This document shows, piece after piece, positions 14,676 to 23,707 of a DNA stretch of 64,000 bases (the first letter of the stretch is position 1; the number at the start of each line of letters is the position of its first letter). The stretch is taken from NCBI RefSeq assembly GCF_000721495.1, contig NZ_JOHY01000023.1:1-64000 (forward strand), in the 5' to 3' direction. The notes under the pieces are model-generated. The model worked only from the letters and a program-made list of their open reading frames with translations. It was not told where the DNA came from and searched no databases. This stretch comes from Streptomyces sp. NRRL F-5123 (GTDB lineage Bacteria > Actinomycetota > Actinomycetes > Streptomycetales > Streptomycetaceae). A program made the position numbers and the translations under genes.

Positions 14676-16856
14676 TCAGGCGGCCCGCACCTCGACCAGC
14701 AGTGCCTGACCCGGGTTCAGCGTCGGCATCGGCAGCCCGGCGTGCACCGCGACCGCCCCCGGCAGCGGCACCCACCCCTCCAGCGCGGCGGTGAACCACG
14801 CGGGCCCGGCGTTCTGGTGCAGCGACGGCAGCCCCGGTTCGGTGCGGATCCGCACCCGGTAGGCGGTGTCCGGGTCGAGGCCCGGCAGCGGCACCCGCCC
14901 GGACTGGCCGTCGGCCGAGGTCGCGGTGCGGGCCCAGCAGTAGAGCGCGGCGGAGGCGTCGGGCGCGACTGCGCCGTGCAGCAGCACCGCCTCGTCCGGG
15001 AGGTCGGCGCGGACCTGCCGCCCGCCGTGCAGCAGCGGGCGCAGCTCGCGGTAGAGCGCAGTCCAGGCGGTGATGAGTGCGAGCTCGGCGGGCTCGCAGG
15101 CGGTGAGGTCCTGCTCGATGCCGGGGTGGCCGAAGAGGCTGGTCACGAGCCGGAAGGAGGCGGCGGCGACCCGCCTTGTGGTGTGGCTCTCGGCGGCCCC
15201 GACGTGCGAGCCCATCAGCTCGGGCGGCAGCAGCTGCCCCGTCCAGCGCTGGATGGCCTGGCGTTCGACCGGGTCGATGCAGTCGGAGGTCCAGACCCGG
15301 TCGGTGCGGGCGAGGATGCCGAGGTCGATCCGGGCGCCGCCGGAGGCGCAGCTCTCGATCTCCAGCCCGGGGTGGCGGGCCCGCAGCGTGTCGAGCAGCC
15401 GGTAGAGCGCGTCGACCTGGGCGTGTCCCGCGGGCCGGTCGCCGGGGCCGTGCACGGCTTCGTGGAGGTCCCGGTTGTGGTCCCACTTGAGGTAGCCGAT
15501 GCCGTACTCGCCGACGAGGGTGTCGATGCGCTCCAGCAGGTACGCCCACGCGTCCGGGTGGGCGATGTCGAGCACGTACTGGTTGCGGGAGGTGGGGCCG
15601 CGGCCGCGGGCGGGGCCGAGGATCCAGTCCGGGTGGGCACGGGCCAGTTCGGAGTCGGGGTTGACCATCTCCGGTTCGAACCACAGCCCGAAGTCCATGC
15701 CGAGGGCGCGGACGTGGTCGGCGAGCGGGCCGAGGCCGTCCGGCCACACGGCGGGGTCGACGTACCAGTCGCCGAGGCCCGCGGTGTCGGCGCGGCGGCC
15801 GGTGAACCAGCCGTCGTCGAGCACGAAGCGCTCGACGCCGACCTCGGCGGCCCGGTCGGCGAGGCGGCGCAGCCGGTCGAGGTCGTGGTCGAAGTAGACG
15901 GCCTCCCAGCTGTTGAGGACGACGGGCCGGGGGGTGTGCGGGTGGCCGGGGCGGGCGCGCAGCAGGGCGTGGAAGCGGTCGGCGAGGCCGTCGAGCCCGG
16001 CGCCGGACCACGCGAAATGGCAGACGGGGGTGCGGTAGGTGTCGCCGGGGGCGAGGCGGATCTCGCCGGGCCGCAGCAGCTCGCCGCCGCCGAGAACGCC
16101 GCCGTGCACGCCCGCGCCCTCGGGCAGCCGCTCGGCGAGGTAGCGCTGGTCGCCGCTCCAGGCGACGTGCACGCCCCACACCTCGCCGCTGCGGAAGCCG
16201 AAGCCGGGCACCCCCGCTGCGAGCAGGTACGGCGAGTCCGCGCCGGGCTTGCCGCGCCGGGCCTCACGGACGTGGCTGCCGTGGCCGAGCGGGCGGCGTT
16301 GCGGCACCCGCTCGCGGCTCCACTTGCCGGTGAAGTCCAGCAGCTCGGTGGCCCGCCCGGGCAGCGGCAGCAGCGTGGTGACGCGTGCGAGGTCGTACGG
16401 CTCGGGTCCGGCGTCGGCGCGGCGTGTCAGTGTCGCGAAGGCGGCGAGCACGCCGGAGGGTTCGAGGCGGTAGGTCAGCTCGGTGTCGAGGCCGGTCGCG
16501 GCGTCGGTGAACGACAGGACGATCTCGCCGCCGCCGGCCGCGGACTCCTCGTGCGTGCTGCCCGTCAGCACCGGCCCCGGAGCGGCGGCCCCGCCCGCCG
16601 CGTGGCCCTCCTGCGCCGGGGTGCCGGACCAGCCGTCGGCCTCGGTGGGCCAGACGGTCAGCCGGCGCGGCACGTCGAGGGCGTTGTTGAGCACCGCCTG
16701 GTCGGCGGTCAGGGCGAGCGCGGCGGCGTCCGCGTCCGGCAGCGGGCCGAGGTCGGCGCCCCAGTGCAGCACGCGGGGCACCGGCTCGGTCAGTTCGACG
16801 ACCAGCGCGGTGCCCGCGGCCCGCAGGGCGAGGACACGGGCGGGGGGTGTCGGCAT
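14676..16856 (-). CDS. GH36 alpha-galactosidase
   Basis: 726 aa, the usual length for bacterial GH36. It has an N-terminal beta-sandwich (to about 330), then a TIM barrel opening with VVLNSWEAVYFDHDLDRLRR and FVLDDGWFTGRR. The nucleophile Asp lies in YLKWDHNRDL and the acid/base Asp in VWTSDCIDPVERQ. EIESCASGGARIDLG is the CxxGxGR-like substrate loop. The C-terminal beta-sheet domain ends at LLVEVRAA. There is no signal peptide, so it acts in the cytoplasm on melibiose, raffinose or galactomannan oligosaccharides taken up by the cell, which complements the secreted mannanase nearby. A good promoter lies 37 bases upstream. Confidence 0.93.
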   Translation of the reverse strand: MPTPPARVLALRAAGTALVVELTEPVPRVLHWGADLGPLPDADAAALALTADQAVLNNALDVPRRLTVWPTEADGWSGTPAQEGHAAGGAAAPGPVLTGSTHEESAAGGGEIVLSFTDAATGLDTELTYRLEPSGVLAAFATLTRRADAGPEPYDLARVTTLLPLPGRATELLDFTGKWSRERVPQRRPLGHGSHVREARRGKPGADSPYLLAAGVPGFGFRSGEVWGVHVAWSGDQRYLAERLPEGAGVHGGVLGGGELLRPGEIRLAPGDTYRTPVCHFAWSGAGLDGLADRFHALLRARPGHPHTPRPVVLNSWEAVYFDHDLDRLRRLADRAAEVGVERFVLDDGWFTGRRADTAGLGDWYVDPAVWPDGLGPLADHVRALGMDFGLWFEPEMVNPDSELARAHPDWILGPARGRGPTSRNQYVLDIAHPDAWAYLLERIDTLVGEYGIGYLKWDHNRDLHEAVHGPGDRPAGHAQVDALYRLLDTLRARHPGLEIESCASGGARIDLGILARTDRVWTSDCIDPVERQAIQRWTGQLLPPELMGSHVGAAESHTTRRVAAASFRLVTSLFGHPGIEQDLTACEPAELALITAWTALYRELRPLLHGGRQVRADLPDEAVLLHGAVAPDASAALYCWARTATSADGQSGRVPLPGLDPDTAYRVRIRTEPGLPSLHQNAGPAWFTAALEGWVPLPGAVAVHAGLPMPTLNPGQALLVEVRAA

Positions 16857-16892
16857 GGGGGTCCTCTCAAGTCCTCGCGTTCGATCATGGTG

Positions 16893-16922
16893 AACCTAGA
16901 GTGCTTTTCCTTCGGCGGTCAA
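16893..16922 (-). promoter_or_regulatory. Predicted sigma-70-like promoter of the alpha-galactosidase gene
   Basis: On the minus strand TTGACC (16922-16917) and TAGGTT (16898-16893) are 18 bases apart. Transcription would begin near 16886, giving a leader of about 30 bases with GAGAGGA before the ATG. I see no clear LacI palindrome here. Confidence 0.6.
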
Positions 16923-16983
16923 CAGATTCCAACGTCACAAAAGGGCGTTCGACCCGGGACCGCCCCACGGTACGGTGCCGGTC

Positions 16984-17637
16984 ATGACCTCAGCCGCAGC
17001 CCCCACCCCCGGCCCGGTGACCGCCGACGACGTCACCGAGGCCGTACGCCTGTCGATCGCCGCCCTGCGCGAAGCGCCCGAGGACGGTTGGGACGCCCCG
17101 GCGGGCGACCTGACGTGGACGTGCTGGCAGACCGCGGAGCACCTGGCCGACGACCTGTTCGCGTACGCCCTGCAGCTCGGGCCCGAACGGCCGCCGCTGA
17201 CGACACACGTGCCGGTCACCTGGCACCGCGAACATCCCGGCGGACCGGCGAGCACCATCTTCGTCGAGCGCAAGGAGGGCACCGCCGGCCTGCTCCAGGT
17301 ACTGGACGGCTGCGGCGCGCTGCTGGCGGCGATGGTGCGGGTCACGGCGCCGGAGGTGCGCGCCCACCACGTCTTCGGCGCCGCCGACCCCGAGGGCTTC
17401 GCGGCGATGGGCGTCGTCGAGACCCTGGTCCACGTCCACGACATCACCGCGGGGCTCGGCCTGCCGCCCTTCACCCCGCCGCCCGCCCTGTGCGCCCGCA
17501 CCCTGCACCGCCTCTTCCCCGGCGCCCCCGCGGACACCGGCCCCTGGCCCGCGCTGCTGTGGTCGACCGGCCGCATCGCCCTGCAGGACCGCCCGCGCCA
17601 GGAGAAGTGGCGCTGGTACGGGGAACCGCGCGGCTGA
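16984..17637 (+). CDS. DinB-like / maleylpyruvate isomerase N-terminal domain protein
   Basis: 217 aa using ATG 16984 (GTG 16975 is possible; neither has a strong ribosome site). TCWQTAEHLADDLFAYALQL carries the His that begins the DinB/mycothiol-maleylpyruvate isomerase metal site. VVETLVHVHDITAGLGLPPF supplies the later HxxxD pair. Such four-helix proteins often use mycothiol or bacillithiol with a divalent metal to transfer thiols. The substrate is unknown. It is convergent with ligD, 7 bases apart. Confidence 0.75.
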   Translation: MTSAAAPTPGPVTADDVTEAVRLSIAALREAPEDGWDAPAGDLTWTCWQTAEHLADDLFAYALQLGPERPPLTTHVPVTWHREHPGGPASTIFVERKEGTAGLLQVLDGCGALLAAMVRVTAPEVRAHHVFGAADPEGFAAMGVVETLVHVHDITAGLGLPPFTPPPALCARTLHRLFPGAPADTGPWPALLWSTGRIALQDRPRQEKWRWYGEPRG

Positions 17638-17644
17638 CCGCCCC

Positions 17645-18529
17645 TCAGGGCAGCGGCGCCGCCGACGCGGGGGCCAGGAGGGGGGCCAGCAGGTCGCCGT
17701 GGGCGGCGAGGCGGGCGGGGACGTCGGCGATCGTGAACGCCAGGTCGGCGGGCGAGGCCGCGGCTGCCACCTCGTCCCAGGACAGCGGCGTGGAGACCGT
17801 GGGTTCGGGGCGGGCCCGGACGGTGTAGGGGGTCGCGGTGGTCTTCTTGCGGGAGTTCTGCGACCAGTCGAGGAAGACGCGCCCGGTGCGGTCGGCCTTG
17901 GCCATCCGGGAGACGACCCGGTCGGGGTGGGCGCGCTCCAGCTCGCGGGCGACGGCACGCGTGTACACCGAGGCCTGCTCGGCGTCGGCGTCGCGCAGTG
18001 CCGCGTGCAGGTGCAGGCCCTTGGAGCCGCTCGTCTTCGCCCAGGCGTGCAGCCCGTCGGCGGCGAGCCGGTCGCGCAGCAGCAGGGCGATCTCGCAGCA
18101 GTCGACGACGGTGCACCCGGGGCCGGGGTCGAGGTCGACGACCAGCCGGTCCGCGGTGCCGGGAGCCGCCGCGCGCCACTGCGGGGTGTGGATCTCCACG
18201 CACGCCAGGTTCGCCGCCCACATCAGCGTGGCCAGGTCGTTGATCTGGACCTGCGGCATCAGCTCGCCGCTCTTGCGCAGCGTCTCGGACGTCGTCACCC
18301 AGTCGGGCGTACCGGCGGGCGGGCGTTTCTGGAAGAAGCGCTGCCCCTGCACGCCGTCGGGGGTGCGCACGAAGCTCACCGGGCGCCCGGCGCAGTGCGG
18401 GATCAGGGCCTCGGCCACCGTCGCGTAGTAGTGCAGCAGCTCGCCCTTGGTGGTGCCGGTGTCCGGCCACAGGACCCGGTCGAGGTGGCTGAGGGTGATC
18501 CGGCGGCCCCCGACCTCGGTGATCGGCAT
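17645..18529 (-). CDS. ligD: LigD-type NHEJ polymerase/primase domain protein
   Basis: 294 aa, the size of a stand-alone LigD polymerase domain. ITLSHLDRVLWPDTGTTKGE is the typical start. The catalytic carboxylates are in DRLVVDLDPGPGC (DxD). The HLHAALRDAD segment after KTSGSKGLH and the later VFLDWSQNSRKKTTATPYTV complete the archaeo-eukaryotic primase signature. It adds or fills nucleotides at broken ends before ligation, recruited by Ku. No ligase or 3'-phosphoesterase domain is fused, and none is seen nearby. It is divergent from ku across 38 bases. Confidence 0.93.
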   Translation of the reverse strand: MPITEVGGRRITLSHLDRVLWPDTGTTKGELLHYYATVAEALIPHCAGRPVSFVRTPDGVQGQRFFQKRPPAGTPDWVTTSETLRKSGELMPQVQINDLATLMWAANLACVEIHTPQWRAAAPGTADRLVVDLDPGPGCTVVDCCEIALLLRDRLAADGLHAWAKTSGSKGLHLHAALRDADAEQASVYTRAVARELERAHPDRVVSRMAKADRTGRVFLDWSQNSRKKTTATPYTVRARPEPTVSTPLSWDEVAAAASPADLAFTIADVPARLAAHGDLLAPLLAPASAAPLP

Positions 18530-18567
18530 ATCCTAAAGATCCCATATCCGGATCAAAGGGACATGCT

Positions 18568-19530
18568 ATGCGCAGCGTCTGGAGCGGGACCCTCGCCTTC
18601 GGCCTGGTCTCCATCCCGGTGAAGCTCGGGTCCGCGGTGTCCAGCCACAAGATCAGCTTCCGGCAGATCCATCTGGCCGACCAGGGCCGGGTGCGCTACC
18701 AGAAGACCTGCGAGCTGGACGAGGAGGTGCTCTCCTCCGCCGAGATCGGCCGCGCCTTCGAAACCCCCGACGACCAGCTCGTCGAGGTCAGCGACGCCGA
18801 ACTCCAGTCCCTGCCGCTGCCCACCGCCAAGACCATCGAGGTGAGCGGCTTCGTCGACACCTCCCGGATCGACCGGATGCAGCTCGACACGCCCTACTTC
18901 CTCGCCCCCTCCTCCCCCACCGCCAACAAGCCCTACGTCCTGATGCGCGAGGCGCTCTCCCGCTCGGGCAAGGCGGCGGTCGGCAAGTTCGCGATGCGCA
19001 ACTCCGAGCACCTGGCGCTGATCACCGCGCGCGACGACATCCTGCTGCTCCAGACACTGCGCTGGCCCGACGAGCTGAACTCGGCGGCCGACGCGGCACC
19101 GCGCGGCAAGGTCAACATCTCGGACAACGAACTGAAGCTCGCCGACACGCTGATCGAGGCCCTGGGCGAGGCCGACCTCACCGCCTACCACGACGAGTAC
19201 GCGGCGGCCGTCGAGGCGCTGGTCACGGCGAAGTTGGAGGGCGCCGAACTGCCCACGGTCGAGGGCGAGACCGGCGGCGGCAAGGTCGTCGACCTCATGG
19301 CCGCACTCCAGGCCTCGGTCGACCAGGCCCACGAGGGCCGCACCGGCGGCGGCAAGGGCGGCGGCGGGGAGAAGGACGCGACCGTGACCGACATCGGCGG
19401 CCGCTCCGCCAAGGGCGGCGGCACGGGCAAGCGCCCCGCCAAGAAGGCCGCGGCGAAGAAGACCGCCGCCAAGAAGACGGCGAAGAAGGCCCCCGCGAAG
19501 AAGACGGCGAGCCGCCGGAAGGCGAACTGA
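18568..19530 (+). CDS. ku: Ku protein of bacterial NHEJ
   Basis: 320 aa, ATG behind AAAGGGA. The start MRSVWSGTLAFGLVSIPVKL is the standard bacterial Ku opening, followed by KISFRQIHLADQGRVRYQKT and the dimer beta-barrel core DTPYFLAPSS, NKPYVLMREAL, FAMRNSEHLALI. Residues 265-320 form a lysine/alanine-rich tail with repeated AKKTA units, as in actinobacterial Ku proteins, where it binds DNA and allows threading. Ku homodimers encircle broken ends and recruit LigD, coded divergently. Confidence 0.95.
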   Translation: MRSVWSGTLAFGLVSIPVKLGSAVSSHKISFRQIHLADQGRVRYQKTCELDEEVLSSAEIGRAFETPDDQLVEVSDAELQSLPLPTAKTIEVSGFVDTSRIDRMQLDTPYFLAPSSPTANKPYVLMREALSRSGKAAVGKFAMRNSEHLALITARDDILLLQTLRWPDELNSAADAAPRGKVNISDNELKLADTLIEALGEADLTAYHDEYAAAVEALVTAKLEGAELPTVEGETGGGKVVDLMAALQASVDQAHEGRTGGGKGGGGEKDATVTDIGGRSAKGGGTGKRPAKKAAAKKTAAKKTAKKAPAKKTASRRKAN

Positions 19531-19536
19531 GAAATA

Positions 19537-19589
19537 GAGAGTCGACTTTCATTTGACATCTCTCCATCATATGAGAGTCTACTGTCATT
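19537..19589 (+). promoter_or_regulatory. MFS promoter with overlapping direct-repeat operator
   Basis: GAGAGTCGACTTTCATT (19537-19553) and GAGAGTCTACTGTCATT (19573-19589) match at 15 of 17 bases, 36 bases apart. A TTGACA -35 (19553-19558) overlaps the end of copy 1, and a -10-like TCTACT (19578-19583) lies inside copy 2, so a bound protein would block the promoter. AGTCGACT occurs again near 19594. The local sequence is markedly AT-richer. The TetR regulator of this operon is the obvious candidate. Confidence 0.6.
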
Positions 19590-19616
19590 ACCTAGTCGAC
19601 TCCCATGGAGGCCGCC

Positions 19617-21260
19617 ATGTCCGCGCCCGCCGCTCCGCCCCCGCCGCTCGCCGCCTCACCACGCCGCTGGTGGGTGCTGGCGGCCCTGACGCTGAGCGTG
19701 CTGACCGTCGCGCTCGACGGCACCGTCGTCACGGTGGCGCTGCCGACGCTGGCCGGTGAGCTGGGCGCCGACAGCGCCCAGTTGCAGTGGATCAACGGCG
19801 GCTACCTGCTGGCGCTGTCGGTGGGCATGCTCCCGGTCGGGCTGCTCGGCGACCGCTACGGGCACCGCAGGATCCTCATTGCCGGCGTCACGCTCTTCGG
19901 GCTGGCATCGCTCGCCGGAACCCAGGCGGACAGCCCCGGGCAGCTCATCGCGATACGCGCGGTGCTCGGGCTGGCCGCCGCGATGATCATGCCGGTGTCG
20001 ATGGCGGTGCTGCCGAAGGTCTTCGGGCCGGACGAGGTGCCCAAGGCGATCGGCGTGTGGACGGCGGCCACCGCGCTGGGGCTGCCGGTCGGACCGCTCG
20101 TCGGCGGATGGCTGCTGAACCACTTCTGGTGGGGCTCGGTCTTCCTCTTCAACGTGCCGCTGTTCGCGGTCGCGCTGGCCGCCTGCCTCCTGCTGCTGCC
20201 CGCCGAGCCGCCGCGCGACCGCGCCGCGGCCACGCCCTTCGACCTGGCGGGCACGCTGCTCAGCGGGCTGGGCATCACCGGCATCGTCTACGGCACGATC
20301 CTGGTGCCCGACGAGGGGTGGGGCAGCGCCCGGGTGCTGGCCGGGATCGCCGGCGGGGCGGTGCTGCTCGCGGCCTTCGTCGTGCAGCAGCGCCGACACC
20401 CCTTCCCGCTGGTGGACACCGGGCTCTTCACCGACCCGCGGTTCCGCTGGGGCACGCTCGTCGCGGTCTTCGTGAACTTCGCCGTCATGGGCATCCTCTT
20501 CGTGGTGCCGCAGTACCTCCAGGCGGTGCTCGGGCACGACGCGCTCGGCACCGGGCTGCGGGTGCTGCCGCTGATCGCCGGGCTGATGGCGGCCGCCGCG
20601 CTGAGCGAGCAGCTCGTGCCGCGGCTCGGCGCCCGGGTCGTGGTGCCCGCCGGGCTGCTGCTGCTGGCGGCGGGCACGCTGCTGGGCGCGGCCACCGGCA
20701 GCGGCGCCGGGTACGGCTACGCGGCGCTGTGGCTCAGCCTGACCGGGCTCGGCTTCGGGCTCGCCACCGTGCCCGCGACCAGCCTGGTCATGGCGTCGCT
20801 GCCCGCCGGGGCCTCCGGGCGGGGCACCAGCCTGCTGGAGACCGTGCAGCAGGTCGGCGGGGTACTGGGTGTGGCGGGGCTCGGCAGCCTGCTGAGCGCG
20901 GGCTATCTGGCCCGGCTGCACGTGGCCGGCCTGTCCGCCGCGGACGCCGGCCAGGCCCGCGACTCGGTGAGCGGCGCGGACGAGGTCGCGGCCCGGCTGG
21001 GCGACCCGCGGCTCGCGGACACCGCGCATCGGGCCTTCCTGCACGGCATGGGCCTGGCACTGCTGGTGTGCTGCGCCATCGCGGTGGCCGGCGCGGTGCT
21101 CGCGGCGCTCTTCCTGCCCGGGCGGGCCGCCCCCGGGAAGCCCGCCGCCGCGGCCGGGCGGGGCTCCGTACCGGAACCGGCCAGGACCGCGGGAGCGGCG
21201 GCCGCGGCCGGGGCCGGGTTGGCGGGCGCGGTGCCCGAGCGCGGAGAATCGCCGGCATGA
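19617..21260 (+). CDS. MFS multidrug exporter, DHA2 (14-helix EmrB/QacA) type
   Basis: 547 aa; ATG 19617 is preceded by TGGAGG at six bases. The N-terminus RRWWVLAALTLSVLTVALDG, then VVTVALPTLAGELGADSAQL, is helix 1 of DHA2 transporters with the D of motif D1. LGDRYGHRRILIAG is the loop 2-3 motif A. Motif C is GPLVGGWLLNHFWWGSVFLF. About 14 hydrophobic segments follow, and the C-terminal 40 residues are a Pro/Ala-rich cytoplasmic tail. It would expel drugs using the proton gradient. The TetR gene overlaps its stop codon (ATGA). Confidence 0.92.
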   Translation: MSAPAAPPPPLAASPRRWWVLAALTLSVLTVALDGTVVTVALPTLAGELGADSAQLQWINGGYLLALSVGMLPVGLLGDRYGHRRILIAGVTLFGLASLAGTQADSPGQLIAIRAVLGLAAAMIMPVSMAVLPKVFGPDEVPKAIGVWTAATALGLPVGPLVGGWLLNHFWWGSVFLFNVPLFAVALAACLLLLPAEPPRDRAAATPFDLAGTLLSGLGITGIVYGTILVPDEGWGSARVLAGIAGGAVLLAAFVVQQRRHPFPLVDTGLFTDPRFRWGTLVAVFVNFAVMGILFVVPQYLQAVLGHDALGTGLRVLPLIAGLMAAAALSEQLVPRLGARVVVPAGLLLLAAGTLLGAATGSGAGYGYAALWLSLTGLGFGLATVPATSLVMASLPAGASGRGTSLLETVQQVGGVLGVAGLGSLLSAGYLARLHVAGLSAADAGQARDSVSGADEVAARLGDPRLADTAHRAFLHGMGLALLVCCAIAVAGAVLAALFLPGRAAPGKPAAAAGRGSVPEPARTAGAAAAAGAGLAGAVPERGESPA

Positions 21261-21868
21261 ACGCCAAGGAGACCCCGACCGCACCGGAGCCGAGCCTGCG
21301 GGAGCGCAAGAAGCAGCGCACCCTCGCGACCATCCGCCGCGAGGCCTACCGCCTCTTCGCCGCCCAGGGCTACGAGGCCACCACCGTGGAGCAGATCGCC
21401 GCCGCGGCCGAGGTCTCCCCCAGCACGTTCTTCCGCTACTTCCCCACCAAGGAGGACGTGGTCCTCGACGACGACTACGACGCCGCGCTCGCCGACGCGC
21501 TGCGGGCCCGCCCGCCGGGCGAACCGGTCCTGGACAGCCTGCGGATCGCGCTCACCGACTCGCTCGGCCGGCTGCTGGAGGCCGACCGCGACGAGCTGCT
21601 CCTGCGCACCCGGCTGGGCTTCACCGACCCGGCGCTGCGGGCCCGCTCCTGGGACGAGCTGATCCGCAGCCAGGACTCGGTGGGCGAGGTGATCGCCGAG
21701 CGCACCGGCCGCGCCCCCGACGACCTGGACGTGCGCTGCACCGCCGCGGCCCTCATGGCCGTCTCCACCGCGGTGGTGCGGCACTGGGTCGAGCACGACG
21801 GCGAGGTGGACCTGGTGCCGCTGTACGACCGGCAGTTCGCGCTGCTCTCCGCCGGCCTGCGCCTTTGA
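21257..21868 (+). CDS. TetR-family regulator of the MFS exporter
   Basis: 203 aa, translationally coupled to the exporter by a 4-base ATGA overlap. Residues 15-65 hold the TetR HTH: LRERKKQRTLATIRREAYRL, FAAQGYEATTVEQIAAAAEV, SPSTFFRYFPTKEDVVLDDD. The C-terminal ligand domain is of the TetR_C/MftR-like acyl type (LLEADRDELLLRTRLGFTDP). It probably represses its own operon through the direct repeats at 19537-19589 and is released by an exported drug. Confidence 0.92.
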   Translation: MNAKETPTAPEPSLRERKKQRTLATIRREAYRLFAAQGYEATTVEQIAAAAEVSPSTFFRYFPTKEDVVLDDDYDAALADALRARPPGEPVLDSLRIALTDSLGRLLEADRDELLLRTRLGFTDPALRARSWDELIRSQDSVGEVIAERTGRAPDDLDVRCTAAALMAVSTAVVRHWVEHDGEVDLVPLYDRQFALLSAGLRL

Positions 21869-21996
21869 CCCGCCGGCGGCCCGTACGCGTCCGCCCTGCG
21901 AGATCCCGGCGCGGCGCGGAAGATCGCGCGGCCGAACCGGGTTGCACCACTGGTGCGCCGACCAGGCCGGCGCAGAAACGGAGCAGCAGCGCGACC

Positions 21997-22728
21997 ATGT
22001 CGACCACCCTCGAACCCGCCCGGCCGGGGCGCCCGGCACAGCCCCAGCATCCCCTGGACAACCCCGTCTGGGCCGCGCTGACCGGCCCGCAGGCCGCCCT
22101 CGCCGTCGCCGCCGGGTCGGCGGCCCGCTTCCACCCGGAGGTGTCGCCCTTCGTGGCCGTCGCCGACCCGGACGACCCTCGGGGCTGGGCGGATCTGGCC
22201 GCGCTCGTCGGCGCCGGCAACGCCTTCGCGCTCACCGGTGCGGACGCGCTGCCCGGCGGCTGGGACGGCGGCCAGGCGGGGCAGGGCGTGCAGATGGTCG
22301 GGTCCGCCGTCACGGCCCTGACCGACGACGAGGCCGAGCGGCTCGGCCCCGCCGACGTCCCCGAGATGCTGGAGCTGGTGGCGCGGACCAGGCCGGGTCC
22401 CTTCGCGGCCCGTACGGTCGAGATGGGCGCGTACTACGGCATCCGCCGGGAGGGCCGGCTGGTCGCGATGGCCGGTGAGCGGATGCGGCCGCCGGGCTGG
22501 ACGGAGATCAGCGCGGTCTGCACCGACCCGGAGCACCAGGGCCAGGGGCTGGCCTCCCGGCTGGTGCTGCACACGGCGGCGGGAATCGCGGCCCGCGGCG
22601 ACACGCCGTTCCTGCACGCGGCCGCGGTCAACACCGGAGCCATCAGGCTCTACGAGTCGCTGGGCTTCTCCCGGCGCCGGGACGTGCACTTCCACTTCTC
22701 GAAGGTCCCCGGCGTCCCCGCCGTCTGA
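21997..22728 (+). CDS. GNAT-family N-acetyltransferase (FR47-like)
   Basis: 243 aa from ATG 21997; the frame upstream has no good start. The N-terminal half (LDNPVWAALTGPQAALAVAA, FHPEVSPFVAV) is a degenerate GNAT domain. The C-terminal half is catalytic: AYYGIRREGRLVAMAGERMR, WTEISAVCTDPEHQGQGLAS with the Q-x-x-G-x-G/A acetyl-CoA loop, NTGAIRLYESLGFSRRRDVH. This matches the FR47 acetyltransferase architecture. The substrate is unknown. Confidence 0.85.
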   Translation: MSTTLEPARPGRPAQPQHPLDNPVWAALTGPQAALAVAAGSAARFHPEVSPFVAVADPDDPRGWADLAALVGAGNAFALTGADALPGGWDGGQAGQGVQMVGSAVTALTDDEAERLGPADVPEMLELVARTRPGPFAARTVEMGAYYGIRREGRLVAMAGERMRPPGWTEISAVCTDPEHQGQGLASRLVLHTAAGIAARGDTPFLHAAAVNTGAIRLYESLGFSRRRDVHFHFSKVPGVPAV

Positions 22729-22789
22729 ACGCCTGACGCCCCGACCGGCCCGACCGCCGAGCCGCCACCACCGAGCACGGGAGCACCGA

Positions 22790-23707
22790 ATGCCCACCGC
22801 CTACGTCCACACCGCCTTCGGCGGCCCCGAGACCGAGTCCTTCGCCGACCTGCCGAGGCCCGTCCCCGGGCCCGGGCGCCTGCTGGTCGCCGTACGGGCC
22901 GCGGGGGTGAACCCGGTCGACTGGAAGCGGCGCACCGGCTACCGGCGGGCGGGCGGCCCGGCCACCGAGCTGCCCGCGGTGTTCGGCAGCGAGGCCGCGG
23001 GCGTCGTCGTCGAGGTGGGGCCGGACGTCGAGGGCTTCGCGCCCGGCGACGAGGTCTTCGGCCACGCCGGCAACGGCGGCTACGCCGAGCTGACGCTGCT
23101 GCCCGCGGCCGGCACCGCGCACAAGCCCGCCGCGCTGGAGTGGACGGACGCGGCCGCGCTGCCGGTCGCCGCCGCGACCGCGTACGACGCGCTCACCTGG
23201 CTCGCGCTGCCGGAGGGCGCGACCGTGCTGGTCAACGGCGTCGGCGGCGGCGTCGGGGTGGCCGCGGCGCAGATCGCCCGGCACCAGGGCCTGAAGGTCG
23301 TCGGGACCGCGAGCGAGGGCAAGCGGGCCTTCACCGAGTCGCTGGGCGCGGTGCACGTCGCCTCCGGCCCGGGTGTCGCCGACCGGGTCCGCGCGGCGGC
23401 GCCCGGCGGGGTGGACGCGGTCCTCGACCTGGTCGGCGGCGAGCCGCTGCGCGAGGTCGCAGAACTGCTCGGCGACCGCTCCCGGCTGGTCAGCGGGGCC
23501 GACAAGGACGGCGCGGTGCGGCTGGGCGGGTCGGCGATCGTCCGCGAGCGCACCGCGGCGGTGCTGGACGCGGTGGCCGCGCTCGTGGTGGCGGGCGTCC
23601 TGGACCCCTACGTGACGCAGACCTTCCCGCTCGCCGAGGCGGGCGCCGCGCTGCGGGCGGTGGAGGAGGGCCACGCCCGCGGCAAGATCGTCCTCACGGT
23701 CGGCTGA
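22790..23707 (+). CDS. NADP-dependent quinone oxidoreductase (zinc-free MDR)
   Basis: 305 aa. Medium-chain reductase fold: AVRAAGVNPVDWKRRTGYRR, FGSEAAGVVVEVGPDVEGFA, PGDEVFGHAGNGGYAELTLL, then the nucleotide loop VLVNGVGGGVGVAAAQIARH. None of the zinc-binding Cys/His residues of alcohol dehydrogenases is present, which places it in the QorA/zeta-crystallin group reducing quinones or enones with NADPH. Its 3' end overlaps the convergent sigma gene by 14 bases. Confidence 0.88.
   Translation: MPTAYVHTAFGGPETESFADLPRPVPGPGRLLVAVRAAGVNPVDWKRRTGYRRAGGPATELPAVFGSEAAGVVVEVGPDVEGFAPGDEVFGHAGNGGYAELTLLPAAGTAHKPAALEWTDAAALPVAAATAYDALTWLALPEGATVLVNGVGGGVGVAAAQIARHQGLKVVGTASEGKRAFTESLGAVHVASGPGVADRVRAAAPGGVDAVLDLVGGEPLREVAELLGDRSRLVSGADKDGAVRLGGSAIVRERTAAVLDAVAALVVAGVLDPYVTQTFPLAEAGAALRAVEEGHARGKIVLTVG

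Noticed and set aside
14652..17828. 1058-codon plus-strand frame
   Set aside because: It is antisense to the GH36 gene and neighbours, rich in Gly/Val/Gln/Arg as GC-rich shadows are, with no family features.
21945..21955. CACCACTGGTG as an operator for the GNAT gene
   Set aside because: The arms are only five bases and no regulator or promoter supports it.
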